Below, one piece after another: positions 43,130-53,349 of a DNA stretch of 64,000 nt. The translations under genes were made by a program, and so were the position numbers. This stretch comes from Cordylochernes scorpioides (taxonomy: Eukaryota > Arthropoda > Arachnida > Pseudoscorpiones > Chernetidae): NCBI GenBank assembly GCA_030710605.1, contig CP092870.1, positions 93,757,742 to 93,821,741 on the forward strand, written 5' to 3'. Every line of letters starts with the position of its first letter. The first letter of the stretch is position 1. The notes beneath the pieces are model-generated. The model worked only from the letters and a program-made list of their open reading frames with translations, was not told where the DNA came from and searched no databases.

Positions 43130-46100
43130 TTGACTTTGGACTTGTATCTGACCCAGGACCTACCATGTACCTTTCTAATTGAACCGGACGCAGGTTCGAA
43201 CATATTGCCGTATCATTTATACAATAGATTAAAAGCACAACTTCCCAACTTAAGTATTAAAAAACCTTCCCTTGATCTATCCACCCTAAATAGTTTTACG
43301 AAAATAATAGGACATTTAACTTTCCCTCTGACAATAGGCCAAATAACCCGCAGAGAGAACTTCCACGTGGTAAATGCATCCTTGCCATTTGGAGTTCTTA
43401 CCTTAAAAACCCTTTATCAATATAAATTAAAACTAAATTATAATCGCGGCACTATTTTCCAACTTGGCGTCCCATTGTCTAATACCATCTACCACTTTAA
43501 ACATGTGTCAAATGAATGCAAGCACGGGCTAGGCCAAAACCTGTCCCAAAGGACTCGCACAGCACCCAAAGCTTTCACACATGGAAACCCTTGCCTGCAT
43601 TCATTGCCCAAACCCCAAATATTTACATGCCACCATTCTAATCTCACACCACGCAACTTTTCACTCAATCCAATTGCCAATACTTTATGCCCACAACACA
43701 TAAAACCACAGGACGGTTTTCACACTCACAACATACACGCACCCATACGCCACCACGCAACAAACACGCACAACCCGCACAACAAATGCAACACGCGCGC
43801 CAAAAGACAACAACAACAAACAAGCGCATGCACAACCGTTAAGAATAATACAATCATCCCGTCTACACAAAACATAGAAAAAATTCACGCCACCAAACAA
43901 CCACACAATCGAAAAACATTGCGATCTTTCCTAAAAACTGTGAACGCCTATAAAGAGTTCATTCCGGACCACGCCCGCTTGCGGACGCCACTTGTCAACC
44001 TTCTAAAAAAGGATGTCATGTGGGTCTGGGATGACGAATGCCAGAAAGCGTTCACTAACCTGAAAGAAAACCTTACCACACACCCCACATTACACCTTTA
44101 CCAGGAAGGTCTGCCATGCCAGGTGTACTGTAACACCTCAACATTCAGCATTACAGGCGTTCTTAAACAAATCTCCCCTGATGGGAAGACATACACCGTT
44201 CAACATTTCAGCCGATCTCTGCGTAGTCACGAGCGAAATTATTCAGACTTGGAACTACAATGCCTAGCCATTGTGGAAAGTGTGGATAATTTCCGCACCT
44301 GTCTAATGGGCAGAAAGTTTACAATACTTTCTGACCATCACGCATTGCAGTGGCTGAAAACCATCAAAAACCCGTCCGGCAGACTGTTTCGATGGAGTTT
44401 ACGACTATCGAGTTACGAATATGAGGTCCGCTACATAAAGGGAAAACTACAATATGAAGCAGATCTCTTGTCCCGTAACCCGTTTTGTGGATTCTTGGAC
44501 GCCACCCTTATCAAGACCCACCAACCTCCTCCATCGAAAGAGTCTAGTTTGACCATTGATCATAATGGATTACATACAGTTTCCCGAAAAGGTGTAACCA
44601 AGATTATACTTCCAAAACCACTCATACAACAACTCTTACAAACAGTACACACACAATACAATCACCCCGGTATTTCACAAATGTCACGACTCATATCCAC
44701 GCAATATTACTGGCAAGGTATGTCCAAAGATATTAAACAAAAGGTTAAGACCTGTCCCACCTGCCAATTAACAAAACGTCCAGTAGGACCCACTTACGGA
44801 GAATTAAGTCAACCTCCGGAATCTAAAGAACCCTTCGACCTTTTATCTCTGGACACCATAGCAGGATTTACCAAATATGGCAACACCAAGATATATCTCC
44901 ATGTGGTAGTCGATCATTTTTCACGCTACGCATGGGCTTTTCCATCTAAATCCACCAGTACCACCACCTACCAACAGGTACTTAAGCGAGTATCCCAGGA
45001 TGGTTCTCCAAAACGCCTTCTTACGGATAGGGCCCCTGCCTTCACTTCACCCAAATTTCGTAGTTTCCTACTTAATAGAAATATTCACCCATTGCTCACA
45101 ACCAGCAACAATCCACAGGCCAACGGTCTATGTGAACGCCTGAACGCCACCCTCACGGGAAAACTTAGGTTATTACACCTAGAAAATCCTAAGGTCGCAT
45201 GGACCAAGTTGGTCAAGAAGGTTACACTTATATATAACAAGACACCCCACTCTACCACAGGTTTTCCACCCATATACTTAATGTTTGGTATCCTACCCCC
45301 AGAAATCTCTAATCATAACACACCGTACCCAGATATCGACAAAGCTAGAAAAATTGCACACACACGCACACAAAACAAACATTTACAAGACAAAAACACT
45401 TATGACCAACGACACAAGCAACCACATTTCGAAGTAGGTGATCTAGTGTTAGTAAAATTATATCACCACCCAAATACAGGGAAACTTGCGCCATATTTCA
45501 CAGGACCTCACACAATATTAGAAATTATTTCACCAAATGTGGTCCGCATAGATCGACCAAATCAACCACTTCAAAGAAACACTGACACAATCCACGTCAA
45601 CAAACTTAAACTGTATACAGAAAAAATCCATTATATATTACCACCCGCCGTTAGCACATATCATATAAAGCACAACCCCAATTACACGTTCCCTTTCAAA
45701 CATTTAACACCCGAATTATTCCAAACAGAGTCATTAAGGCTCAAACCCACCAGCAGCGAACCTTTCAGACATTTAGACCCTGCCATTTTTACAACAAGAC
45801 GATTTGCATCACTCTTCCCCGATGTTAAAAACTACAAACCTGACAACCAGCTCAATCATCTCATACCACTCCCTAAAGATATCAAACAGGAGAACTGCGA
45901 ACCTACCAATCATTCAAATTCTACAATTAATAAGGTTCAAGCAAATATTTCAGAGTCCCCAGTTACAAAAATATGGACGAACATGGGGCAATATCCTATC
46001 TTTCATCTGATTTTTATCCTCTGTTTGTTAGTTCTACCATACAACTGTATCCCAATTTTAATCATTAATCACTTGTTTATCTATACCATGCCCGCTCGTA

Positions 46101-46201
46101 AAATCTTCGAACTACAAGAGGCAGTTTTTAATTTTGGACAAACATTAGGAATCATCTTTGCAGAAAATCTAAAAAGACTCCGAAGAGATAGAAGTAATTG
46201 A
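43130..46201 (+). CDS. pol-like polyprotein of the gypsy element, RT core missing
   Basis: 1,023 codons counted from a TTG at 43,130; the frame is open back to 42,983, so it is probably entered by frameshift from gag. Residues 1-120 resemble a retropepsin, but the DTGA motif is altered (LIEPDAGSNILP). Residues 125-260 are a His/Asn/Thr-rich linker where the RT fingers and palm, with YVDD, should be. Residues 262-320 keep the RT thumb/connection (RSFLKTVNAYKEFIP, then WVWDDECQKAF). RNase H covers 328-450: the first catalytic Asp is Asn335, while Glu375 and Asp402 remain. Integrase is intact by motif: zinc residues H507, H512, C542, C545; D575, D633, E669 (35 residues between the last two); a GPY/F-like module follows near 785-800. 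A hydrophobic segment at about 955-985 suggests a membrane span near the C-terminus. So the frame looks integration-competent but not able to reverse transcribe. Confidence 0.85.
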   Translation: MTLDLYLTQDLPCTFLIEPDAGSNILPYHLYNRLKAQLPNLSIKKPSLDLSTLNSFTKIIGHLTFPLTIGQITRRENFHVVNASLPFGVLTLKTLYQYKLKLNYNRGTIFQLGVPLSNTIYHFKHVSNECKHGLGQNLSQRTRTAPKAFTHGNPCLHSLPKPQIFTCHHSNLTPRNFSLNPIANTLCPQHIKPQDGFHTHNIHAPIRHHATNTHNPHNKCNTRAKRQQQQTSACTTVKNNTIIPSTQNIEKIHATKQPHNRKTLRSFLKTVNAYKEFIPDHARLRTPLVNLLKKDVMWVWDDECQKAFTNLKENLTTHPTLHLYQEGLPCQVYCNTSTFSITGVLKQISPDGKTYTVQHFSRSLRSHERNYSDLELQCLAIVESVDNFRTCLMGRKFTILSDHHALQWLKTIKNPSGRLFRWSLRLSSYEYEVRYIKGKLQYEADLLSRNPFCGFLDATLIKTHQPPPSKESSLTIDHNGLHTVSRKGVTKIILPKPLIQQLLQTVHTQYNHPGISQMSRLISTQYYWQGMSKDIKQKVKTCPTCQLTKRPVGPTYGELSQPPESKEPFDLLSLDTIAGFTKYGNTKIYLHVVVDHFSRYAWAFPSKSTSTTTYQQVLKRVSQDGSPKRLLTDRAPAFTSPKFRSFLLNRNIHPLLTTSNNPQANGLCERLNATLTGKLRLLHLENPKVAWTKLVKKVTLIYNKTPHSTTGFPPIYLMFGILPPEISNHNTPYPDIDKARKIAHTRTQNKHLQDKNTYDQRHKQPHFEVGDLVLVKLYHHPNTGKLAPYFTGPHTILEIISPNVVRIDRPNQPLQRNTDTIHVNKLKLYTEKIHYILPPAVSTYHIKHNPNYTFPFKHLTPELFQTESLRLKPTSSEPFRHLDPAIFTTRRFASLFPDVKNYKPDNQLNHLIPLPKDIKQENCEPTNHSNSTINKVQANISESPVTKIWTNMGQYPIFHLIFILCLLVLPYNCIPILIINHLFIYTMPARKIFELQEAVFNFGQTLGIIFAENLKRLRRDRSN

Positions 46202-47640
46202 AGAATGACCAATCAATGTCGGAGAAGTCACACTCCAAAAACAAGATGCAAATAGCAATTAGGCGGACAGGAAACGTAGTTCCCCCACTTCCTGATCCAA
46301 TTACATGCAAATAGTGTGGGAGGGTAATTTTAGGATCGGACCTCGCGTCCCCGACACGTCCCACTTCCGGCGTCTCATTACAAGGCCCCGCTCATCCAAA
46401 TTAGGTCACCGCTCTCCCCAGCCACAGATTCCTCTATGCCACCAATTTTGGATTCCAATTCGAACTACGTATCGATTTTTACAATGTAGTCAAATCAACT
46501 GTCACTCGGAAATCTAAAAAAAAAAAAAAAAAGTACAAGACGTCACACACATTTAAATGAGTTCATACTCCCATCATAATTGATCAAATACTTTACAAAC
46601 TTTCAAAAAAAAAAAAAAAAAAAACGCTACACCTTCCATCTACACGTAAATACCACAGACCTTAGGATCTCGACAACACATAGAATTCACACACACATTT
46701 CTTACACCAAAAACTACTAACATTTTTCACAATACACACAAAGACAAGAAATTTATAGGGCAAAATGGAGCAATCAATACATTTAGATCAGGGCATGTAG
46801 ATACCAAAGGGTTCAAACCAATACACCTTATTTTTCATATCAATCATTTTCATTATTTTCTCTCAATTAAAAATGTAAATATTTAATCAATTTATCAATT
46901 TATTCAACTTATTATCAATTTTAATCATTAATTATCATATATTTACCACTTAGTTATGTTATCATAGTTTCCAATCAACAAAAACTCATTGGTTTTTTTC
47001 AAAATTGGATATTATATTTCATTTTGATTTACAAAAACATTCTTTTTTTTCTCTATCTTTTTTTCTCATTCAACCAAGCACTCAACTTTGATTTCGCTCA
47101 ACTACTTTTATTTTTATTCGATTTCAAAATACCTTATGAAATTTTATTTTTATTTTTATTTTGATTTCTCAAAAGCCCTAATAAAATTCCCTCGGTTTCC
47201 ATTCCCAATTTCGAGCTAGAATATGGTTAGGCATTTTTCCTTTTTTTTTCTCACCATTCAACCAAGCACTCAACTTTGATTTCGCTCAAAAACCTTTTAT
47301 TTTATTTTATTTTGATTTCAAAAGACCTTATGAAATTTCCTCGAATTCTTTTCTCAAAATTCGAGCAAAAAAGTAACTAGGCATTTTCCTTTTTTTTTTT
47401 TTTAGCCCACTATGTACCATAGCATTCATTGATTTCTTACAATTAAAAATTTTTTGACTTCTATTAATTATACTCAACCTATACCATCAACACCATTCTA
47501 TTTTTCTTTTATATCACCAGCAATGTTTGTATATAGCCCCTTCATACCCACAACTAATTTTCCCACAAAATTATTGTTCACTTTACAGAATTCTCTCAGG
47601 CTAACCCCTTCTTGAATTCTTCACATGTAGGGGGCGCATC
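46202..47640 (+). other. Non-coding 3' part of the gypsy element
   Basis: No convincing frame. Two A-runs of about 17-19 bases (near 46,517 and 46,605). A direct repeat of about 188-bp spacing starts ATTCAACCAAGCACTCAAC at 47,068 and 47,256. Just before the 3' LTR the only purine tract is AGGGGG (47,629-47,634), a weak polypurine tract six bases from the LTR. Confidence 0.6.
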
Positions 47641-48463
47641 TGTCATAATTTGTATATAATTGTATGCTCCCCGACCCACTATGCATGTACAAATGTATGA
47701 TTTTCAAAGATTTAATAAAAGAATAAGGTAACTGGAGGAAAGAAAGTAACAAAAGACATAGGAAATAGGCCTAAAGCTGGCACGACTATTCTGGGCACCC
47801 CTGTGTCAATATTGCAGGGGCAGAGACCGGAGGTCTCTAGTGACCGCAGAAGTTATATTAGTCGCGAAGCACTCAATACTTCCTGACAAAGCAGGACGTA
47901 TCTGGTATCCACAGAAGTTATATTAGTATAGAGACACCCCATACTTCCGACCCAAGACCGGACGTATTTTGATAACGCGGAAGTAAATAAAATCGAAATA
48001 GCAACCGACACTTCCTATCAGGCAGGCCATATCTTTCACCAAAGAGAACCGCGGTCCAATCAGAAGACAGCACCTTAAGTAGGTCAACCAATAGGAAAAG
48101 ATCATGTGACATCTCTCGACCAATCAGAGAGAAACTGAGTCTTGGTGTTAAATCGAAAAAGCAAGAATAGTCAGTGGCTCCTTCGCTTCCAACAAGGTAA
48201 CATCTACTCTAGAGATCTCTCTCGCTCCGCTCATTTCATCTAAATCCAATCATCGCCATGTGATCAACTAATTAATAAGTCAAATCGCTCAGCTCTTCTC
48301 AAGCTTTCTTCCCTCCAACCCAGTTGCCTTTTATTTTCAAACCCAATCACGTGTCCTGATTATTCCTAACTGTATGCTTAAACTTCCACTCAAACGACTG
48401 CGTTTCAACCAATCCTCACCATTCAAATCGAACAACAAGAAACCCCGCAACGATATTGTCACA
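47641..48463 (+). repeat. 3' long terminal repeat
   Basis: 823 bp, same length as the 5' LTR with a single visible substitution near the end. It repeats the CCAAT array and tandem motif. Short frames in it are the same as those in the 5' copy. Confidence 0.9.
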
Positions 48464-48534
48464 TATATACAACCTCTCAATGTGATAAGTATTTAAATAT
48501 GTAAATAATAATTTGCATAACAATAGTATTTATC

Positions 48535-48625
48535 ATTTATTTGTTAATATGATACTCCTGTTGAAAATCTGACAAGTCCGAAAGCTTGAAAATAAGAGTT
48601 TGCACAAGAATATTAGCCCTGGAAG
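48535..48625 (+). repeat. Family F element, plus strand
   Basis: CTCCTGTTGAAAATCTGAC, AAGTCCGAAAGCTTGAAA and CCCTGGAAGCTTTATTC match the family at 23.6 kb. The stem II arm is mutated here (AATCTGAC), so the hammerhead-like fold is broken. Confidence 0.6.
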
Positions 48626-48648
48626 CTTTATTCAATTTATTATACAAC

Positions 48649-48689
48649 CCGTATACCATGGTTTCAGACTATGGCTCTCATCAGTACAG
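48649..48689 (-). ncRNA. Hammerhead-like motif, probable degenerate ribozyme
   Basis: Minus strand order: CTGTA, CTGATGA (48,678-48,684), a weak stem II, GAAA, ACC/GGT stem III around AT, A as cleavage base, then TACGG. Stem I CTGTA/TACGG pairs 5 of 5 (one G-U). Core bases are intact, stem II has only about two pairs. The flank ATGAAATCGAAGC is shared with the decayed version behind the LINE fragment at 10.97 kb. Confidence 0.5.
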
Positions 48690-48785
48690 TGGTAGCTTCG
48701 ATTTCATAACATCCTACGACAGGAGTTATGAAATCGGTCGAATTTATCACAACAGTGTTTAAACTGGTAAAGTGGAATGGGTCGG

Positions 48786-49065
48786 TTTTCAGACCCTTAT
48801 GTTATTTGCGCTCATTGGTGGAGTTGGAACGCTTTACGATTTTGCGTGTCATCCTTGCGCAGGGGCCATGCTAATCTACTCTGCATCGTTCCAATTTTAG
48901 TATATGTACCGCCGAAAAAGCGTGTACATTGGTGGAGTTGGATTTTTTTTATAGAATCTGAGGCCATTGGAGTAACTTTTTATTTTAAAAAAAGTGTCCA
49001 ATGTGGGATTCTATCCCAGGTCGTCACTTTCTAAATTCGAGGTTCATATCTCTCCTCTATCCACC
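48786..49065 (-). repeat. tRNA-derived SINE, family V, interrupted by U6
   Basis: The minus-strand head near 49,060-48,990 has A-box-like GTGGATAGAGG and B-box-like GGGATAGAATCCC, followed by a body matching 56.55-56.85 kb. A U6 copy sits inside the body. Confidence 0.65.
48829..48927 (-). pseudogene. U6 snRNA retrocopy with 15-bp target duplication
   Basis: The minus strand keeps most of U6: a 5' hairpin (CTTTTTCGGCGGTAC), CATATACTAAAATTGGAACG, GATTAGCATGGCCCCTGC, GCAAGGATGACACGC, then the truncated 3' end GCGT. The invariant ACAGAGA box reads GCAGAGT, so it is not a working spliceosomal U6. ATTGGTGGAGTTGGA flanks it at 48,814-48,828 and 48,928-48,942. An 85-codon plus frame over it is a shadow. 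Confidence 0.9.
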
Positions 49066-49114
49066 CCCTTATACTATTTAATGTTGATAAATAAGATTCG
49101 TTATCCTAATATAT

Positions 49115-49318
49115 ACTCTTGGGCAAAATCTGAATAAGTGAAAGTCTTTAATATCGCCATTTGCATGTTTTTTTTAAGAAGACAGAGGCAATTTTGTTCA
49201 CTCTTGGTTATCTCGTTATGTCATCAATAAAGGTCATTGTAATATCTTCCATAGTTATTGTCTTAATCTTAATATACATACTAAAAGGTACAACTTCTTC
49301 AAGTTTTGTACATGAGTG
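49115..49318 (-). mobile_element. MITE family A, reverse copy
   Basis: Diverged left end (ACTCTTGGGCAAAATCTG) and good right end (AAGTTTTGTACATGAGTG), with the usual internal order. Confidence 0.7.
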
Positions 49319-50139
49319 TACTTCAGTAAAACATTAACTCAAAACCTGAATGTAGCTAGGCGATTTATGACTTGTGTATAAATATGAAATCAATGAATAA
49401 AGTTGTCATATCCTGGGACACACTGAGTATTCAAATTTTATTTAAATTCAGTTTATATATATAAACAAAGTTTTATTGATTTTAAATGAATAGATACATG
49501 GATAGCATCGATATATAGTGATTTAACGGTATTATACGATACAGAATTAGCTTGCTGTTCTGACTCAAAGTTAAATTCAAAATCTGTATTTCTTAATATT
49601 TTACTTTTCTCTATTTTACAAAAAGAAATGTATTATTAATATATTTATATATATAATTTGCATACTCGGTGTGTCTCACTTCTTTATATAATTGATTACA
49701 TATTTATATCCAAGTCAAATTTCCTAGACATGTTCAGGTTTTGAATGAATGTTTTATCGAAGTACACTCATGGACACAACTAAAAGATGTTGTACCTTTT
49801 AGCATCTATATAGGAAAATTCAGACAATCACGAAAAAAAATATATATAAGATTTCTCTAAACTTGAACTATAATAGTTATAATATATACTGTAGTATTAA
49901 ATTGTATTTCTCTATCTTTTCTAGAAAAGAAAATTTGTTAAAAGAAATAAATAGAAAAGATCTGGAAAGTTTGATCTTCTATGACGCACCAATCTTTGTT
50001 GATTTTCTGTCGCCAAGTTTTTGTAACTTTTCCAAGAAATAAAATTTATGTTTTTAAAACTCTTTTGCTACTAAATTGTAGTTAGTTTCTCTGGAGGAAA
50101 TTTCTTTTAACATTGTTACATCTATATATATTTTTGAAA
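49319..50139. other. AT-rich intergenic with a family A fragment
   Basis: 49,765-49,829 has CACTCATGGACACAAC and TTTTAGCATCTATATAGG. No gene seen otherwise. Confidence 0.45.
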
Positions 50140-50225
50140 ATAGAGCAATCCATAAAATAATCTTTAATTAAAAAGGCATATATTGGATTAAAATATTATT
50201 TTATATATATATGCTTTTTTAATTA
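50140..50225 (-). repeat. Family C mini copy
   Basis: Tail AAATAGAGCAATCCATAAA on the left, then AAAGGCATATATTGGATTA and a collapsed inverse ATATATATGCTTTTTT. Confidence 0.6.
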
Positions 50226-50231
50226 AATATA

Positions 50232-50600
50232 TATATGTTATGAATAATTTGTTGTTGTTGATAGATAAAGGGTTGATAAGACAAAGGATCGATAAAAGAT
50301 AAAATTGGTGCAGTCGTGATAAAAAAAAAGATAATTATTTACCGTCAAGTAGTTTTTATTTTCAATTACTTGAGGAAAGATTACACATTAGTTATTTTCA
50401 CAATATATAGAATTTATAAAGTTAATCCTATATTAGTGATTTAAAAGGATAGATATGTTAACTACGCATATTCACAACAAAACTGAAAGTCTTTCTAAAA
50501 ACGATTATAACAAAAGTAAAATTATCAATGAATAAAATAAAATATATATTTTTTAAAATATAGAAATATTTGAGTTTTTAGATTATATAATATATATATG
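50232..50600 (+). repeat. Repeat family N, copy 3
   Basis: Same order as 41.44 kb with high similarity: GGTTGATAAGACAAAGGATC, GTGCAGTCGTGATAA, ACTTGAGGAAAGATTACAC, ending AGATTATATAATATATAT. Confidence 0.7.
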
Positions 50601-50781
50601 ATTTTTTATTTTCTACATATTATATTTATATGGATTTGAAGGCTCATTTCATGGATAGAAGATATATATTAAATATTTTATTTATATGTGACTATCAAAT
50701 GTTTTTACGTTCATAAAATTAGGATGATTTTTGCGAACCCCGATAAACTGAAATATATTCTTTAATATATTAAAACATTGT

Positions 50782-50968
50782 AATATCAGTATTCAGATAA
50801 AAACTCTGAAAGATATTTGATACACAGTGACCTTTATTGAAGAACACACACGAGATAACCAAAGTGTGAACAAAATTGCTTTTATGTCCGTCAAAAAAAA
50901 AAAAAAAAAAAATAGATGACCGGTGACATCAAAGTCTTTCTACCTTCTTAAGTTTTGTTTATGAGTGT
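50782..50968 (+). repeat. MITE family A, left-truncated
   Basis: Starts at the internal TATTCAGATAAAAACTCTG and runs through the A-tract to CTTAAGTTTTGTTTATGAGTG. Confidence 0.65.
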
Positions 50969-51020
50969 ATCTTTATGAATCTATTCTAGGGATTTAAAAG
51001 CATAATGATTATCTGTTTTA

Positions 51021-52315
51021 CAAGGTATGTCCCATAAGTTCCCAGACTGGGTACATAAAAAAAGGTAAGATATTTTTTAAAATATTTATTAAAACTTTTC
51101 AAATAATCCCCCTTTGCTTCAACGCACCAGCGCCATCGTTTCTCCCAATTGTCGAAACAGTTTTTATAGGCCTCTTTTGGAATGCTCTTCAATGCTAACG
51201 GCGATTTTTCTATTATGTTATCCCTGGTGTCAAAAAATGTCTTCCTTTTAGAACTACTTTAAGTTTGGGGAACAGGAAAAAGTCATTTGGTGCGATGTCT
51301 GGGGAATAGGGTGGTTGAGGTAAGATTTCTGTCCCGTTTTTCGCCAAAAAATTCGTCACCAAGTGCGCTGTGTGAGGGCGGGCATTGTCATGGTTTAGGA
51401 TCCAGTCACCATTAGTCCATTTTTCTGGCCTTTTTTTCGAATCACTTCCCTCAGACGGCGAAGAATGCCCAAATACATTTCCTTAATAACTCTTTGGCCT
51501 GCTCGTGATGAACAATGCCCTTGTTATCCAAAAAAGCGACCAGCAACACCTTGTTTCTGGATTTCAATATCCTGGATATTTTTGGTCTAGGCTCTCCACT
51601 TGGCAGATTGACGCTTGGTTTCAGGGTCCAAGCCATAGACCCATGTCTCGTCGCCTGTGATTATCTTGTCTTTCCATTCCGGATCCGTTCTTGTCATTTC
51701 CAACATGTCTTCACAGGTTGCAAGCCGACACAGTTTTTGCTCATTAGTGAGGAATCTTGGGATGAATTTTACAGGAGTCTTTTTAAGCTTCAAATCTTCG
51801 GTTACGATGCTTCCAATCGTTGTTTTAGAGATGCCTGTGTCTTGCTCTAGCTCCAGCAAAGTGGTTCGAGGATTTTCTTTTATCAAATCGGTGATTTTTT
51901 GCACATTTTCATCAGTCCTTTGAAATTTTGGCGTCCTTGAAGAGGATCATCTTCAATGGAAATTCTGCCAGCTTTAAATCTAGAATGCCATTCAAAAATA
52001 GTTGTTCTCTTTGGGACGTTATTGGGGAATGCTTTATTAAGCAATTCAAAGGTTTCGGTTGCCGATATTTGAAGTTTACACAAAATTCTATGCAAATCCT
52101 CTGCATAAATTTTTGTTCCATCGTAAAATCGCCGCAGCGCTAGGTGTAACCTTTAAATAAATTAGAATGACCTTGGCGCGCGCGCACGTACCGCCTCGAT
52201 ATTGGTACCACCGTGTTGCCAGATATTTTTTCTATAATAAACAGTCAAATTTATTTACATTTTTCATTTATTTTTTTTTATGGACTCAGTCCGGGAACTT
52301 ATGGGACATACCTTG
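51021..52315 (-). mobile_element. mariner element, near full length
   Basis: 1,295 bp flanked by TA (51,019-51,020 and 52,316-52,317). Terminal inverted repeats are CAAGGTATGTCCCATAAG... and the inverse of TTATGGGACATACCTTG, matching over about 25 bases. Size and ends are those of an autonomous mariner, with the transposase on the minus strand. The whole element looks much younger than the relic at 30 kb. Confidence 0.9.
51024..52121 (-). pseudogene. mariner transposase with a few frameshifts
   Basis: Reading from an ATG at 52,121 on the minus strand, the domains in order are: N-terminal helix-turn-helix (ATETFELLNKAF, RTTIFEWHSRFKAGR, IEDDP), second HTH (VQKITDLIKENPRTTLLELE), TGDETWVYGLDPETKR with the first Asp, WILNHDNARPHTA with the second, YSPDIAPNDFFLFP with the third (34 residues between the last two: DD34D), and the C-terminal IPKEAYKNCFDNWEKRWRWC block. 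At least three frame changes (near 52,090, 51,900 and 51,600, and again near 51,450 and 51,200) break it, so it is inactive as read. Catalytic residues are all retained. Confidence 0.85.
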
Positions 52316-52574
52316 TATATAAATATGAAGATGCATACAGAAGGATATATAAATGTACAAGTAAAACAGAGAAGAAGTTGAGGTTCTACAGTTCCCCCAG
52401 GGAGAAGGTTTTATTACTCCTCCCCGACGCACAGTTTCTGTTTTATTGCCTTTCCCAGCTCCATAAAGATATGATGTCTCCAGTAGAACTACTTCTGGTA
52501 GCTTGTCGATATATATAGTACATGTCCATGTGTGTTCATCTTGATATCCTAGCTTTAATATAATATTTAATGTA

Positions 52575-52752
52575 TAGTTAAACCTGTCTATAGCGCCCTC
52601 TCTTGGGACTCACAAATATAAGATGCTATAGAGAAGGGGTGCTATAGACAAGTCACTTTTAATGTAAATCGCATCGTACTATGTATTTAAAATCAGCCGC
52701 TATAGAGAGGAAGGCGCTATTTAGAGGGGGGCGCTATAGACAGATTTAACTG
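52575..52752. mobile_element. pogo-like MITE with CTATAG-rich ends
   Basis: Left end TAGTTAAACCTGTCTATAGC, right end in reverse CAGTTAAATCTGTCTATAGC, flanked by TA. Inner GCTATAGA words repeat. The same words occur at 63.9-64.0 kb. Confidence 0.7.
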
Positions 52753-52779
52753 TATGTATATATACAGACGTTATTTATT

Positions 52780-53070
52780 TATGCTTATGAGGTGATACAG
52801 CAGCGTATTTACAATTAGAGAGGAGACAAAATGAATTAAATCTAGAAAAAAGAAGTGAGGACATATCGGACATTAAAGTCTGAGAGGCAAGGCCTTCAGC
52901 CAGTTCAGGGCTTCCGGGGTGACAGAATGGAGATTGGAGATTCCTCCATTGAATTTGTACAGCGGGCAGTCATCTAGTATATGGGACAATAAGTAATGTA
53001 GCTGCTGTATTGTCCGTGAGGTCAAGAGACGTACGGACCTCTGTGGTGTTGATCTCTTGGCGGAACGACA
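52780..53070 (-). pseudogene. LINE family W C-terminus and 3' UTR, uninverted copy
   Basis: Minus strand from about 53,068: RTIQQLHYLLSHILDDCPLY, then KFNGGISNLHSVTPEALNWL and PLRL with stop at 52,873-52,875. HI-x-D-x-CPLxKxxGG is a known C-terminal signature of a class of arthropod and other invertebrate LINEs. A short 3' UTR follows to about 52,780. The rest of ORF2 is missing. Confidence 0.6.
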
Positions 53071-53147
53071 TTAGACGTTAGAGTTTTTGAGTGAATAGAA
53101 TAAAAAGTATAATAATTTCTATCACATTTAGGGATCAAATATATATA

Positions 53148-53348
53148 CACTCGTGAATAAAACTTAGGGAAGTGGAAAGTCTTTTATTTCGCCGGTCGTC
53201 TGTTTTAGAGGAGACAAGGCAATTTTACTGAAACTTGGTTATCTTGTTTTTTCTTCAATAAAAGTTATTGTAATATCTTTCATAGTTATTGTCTGAATCC
53301 CGATATAAATGCTAAAAGGTACAACTTCCTTAAGTTTTGTCCATGAAT
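53148..53348 (-). mobile_element. MITE family A, reverse copy
   Basis: Left end CACTCGTGAATAAAACTTAG, right end AAGTTTTGTCCATGAAT, with TCGCCGGTCGTCTG inside. Confidence 0.7.
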
Positions 53349-53349
53349 A

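Larger units (their letters stand above)
41792..48463 (+). mobile_element. Ty3/gypsy-type LTR retrotransposon, recent, RT-deleted
   Basis: 6,672 bp between TATA repeats (41,788-41,791 and 48,464-48,467). Two LTRs of 823 bp begin TGTC and end CACA, with one difference seen by eye (A at 42,610, G at the matching 3' base), which suggests a very recent insertion. A short gag-like frame is followed by a long pol frame in another phase. The RT catalytic core is missing from pol, so the element probably moved using proteins of a relative. About 1.4 kb of non-coding AT-rich sequence precedes the 3' LTR. Confidence 0.9.

Noticed and set aside
42621..43203. Long minus-strand frames inside the gypsy element
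   Set aside because: They lie opposite the gag-like and pol frames in GC-richer sequence and have no family resemblance; shadows.
48829..48927. Functional U6 snRNA gene
   Set aside because: The ACAGAGA box is mutated, the 3' end is truncated and exact target duplications flank it.
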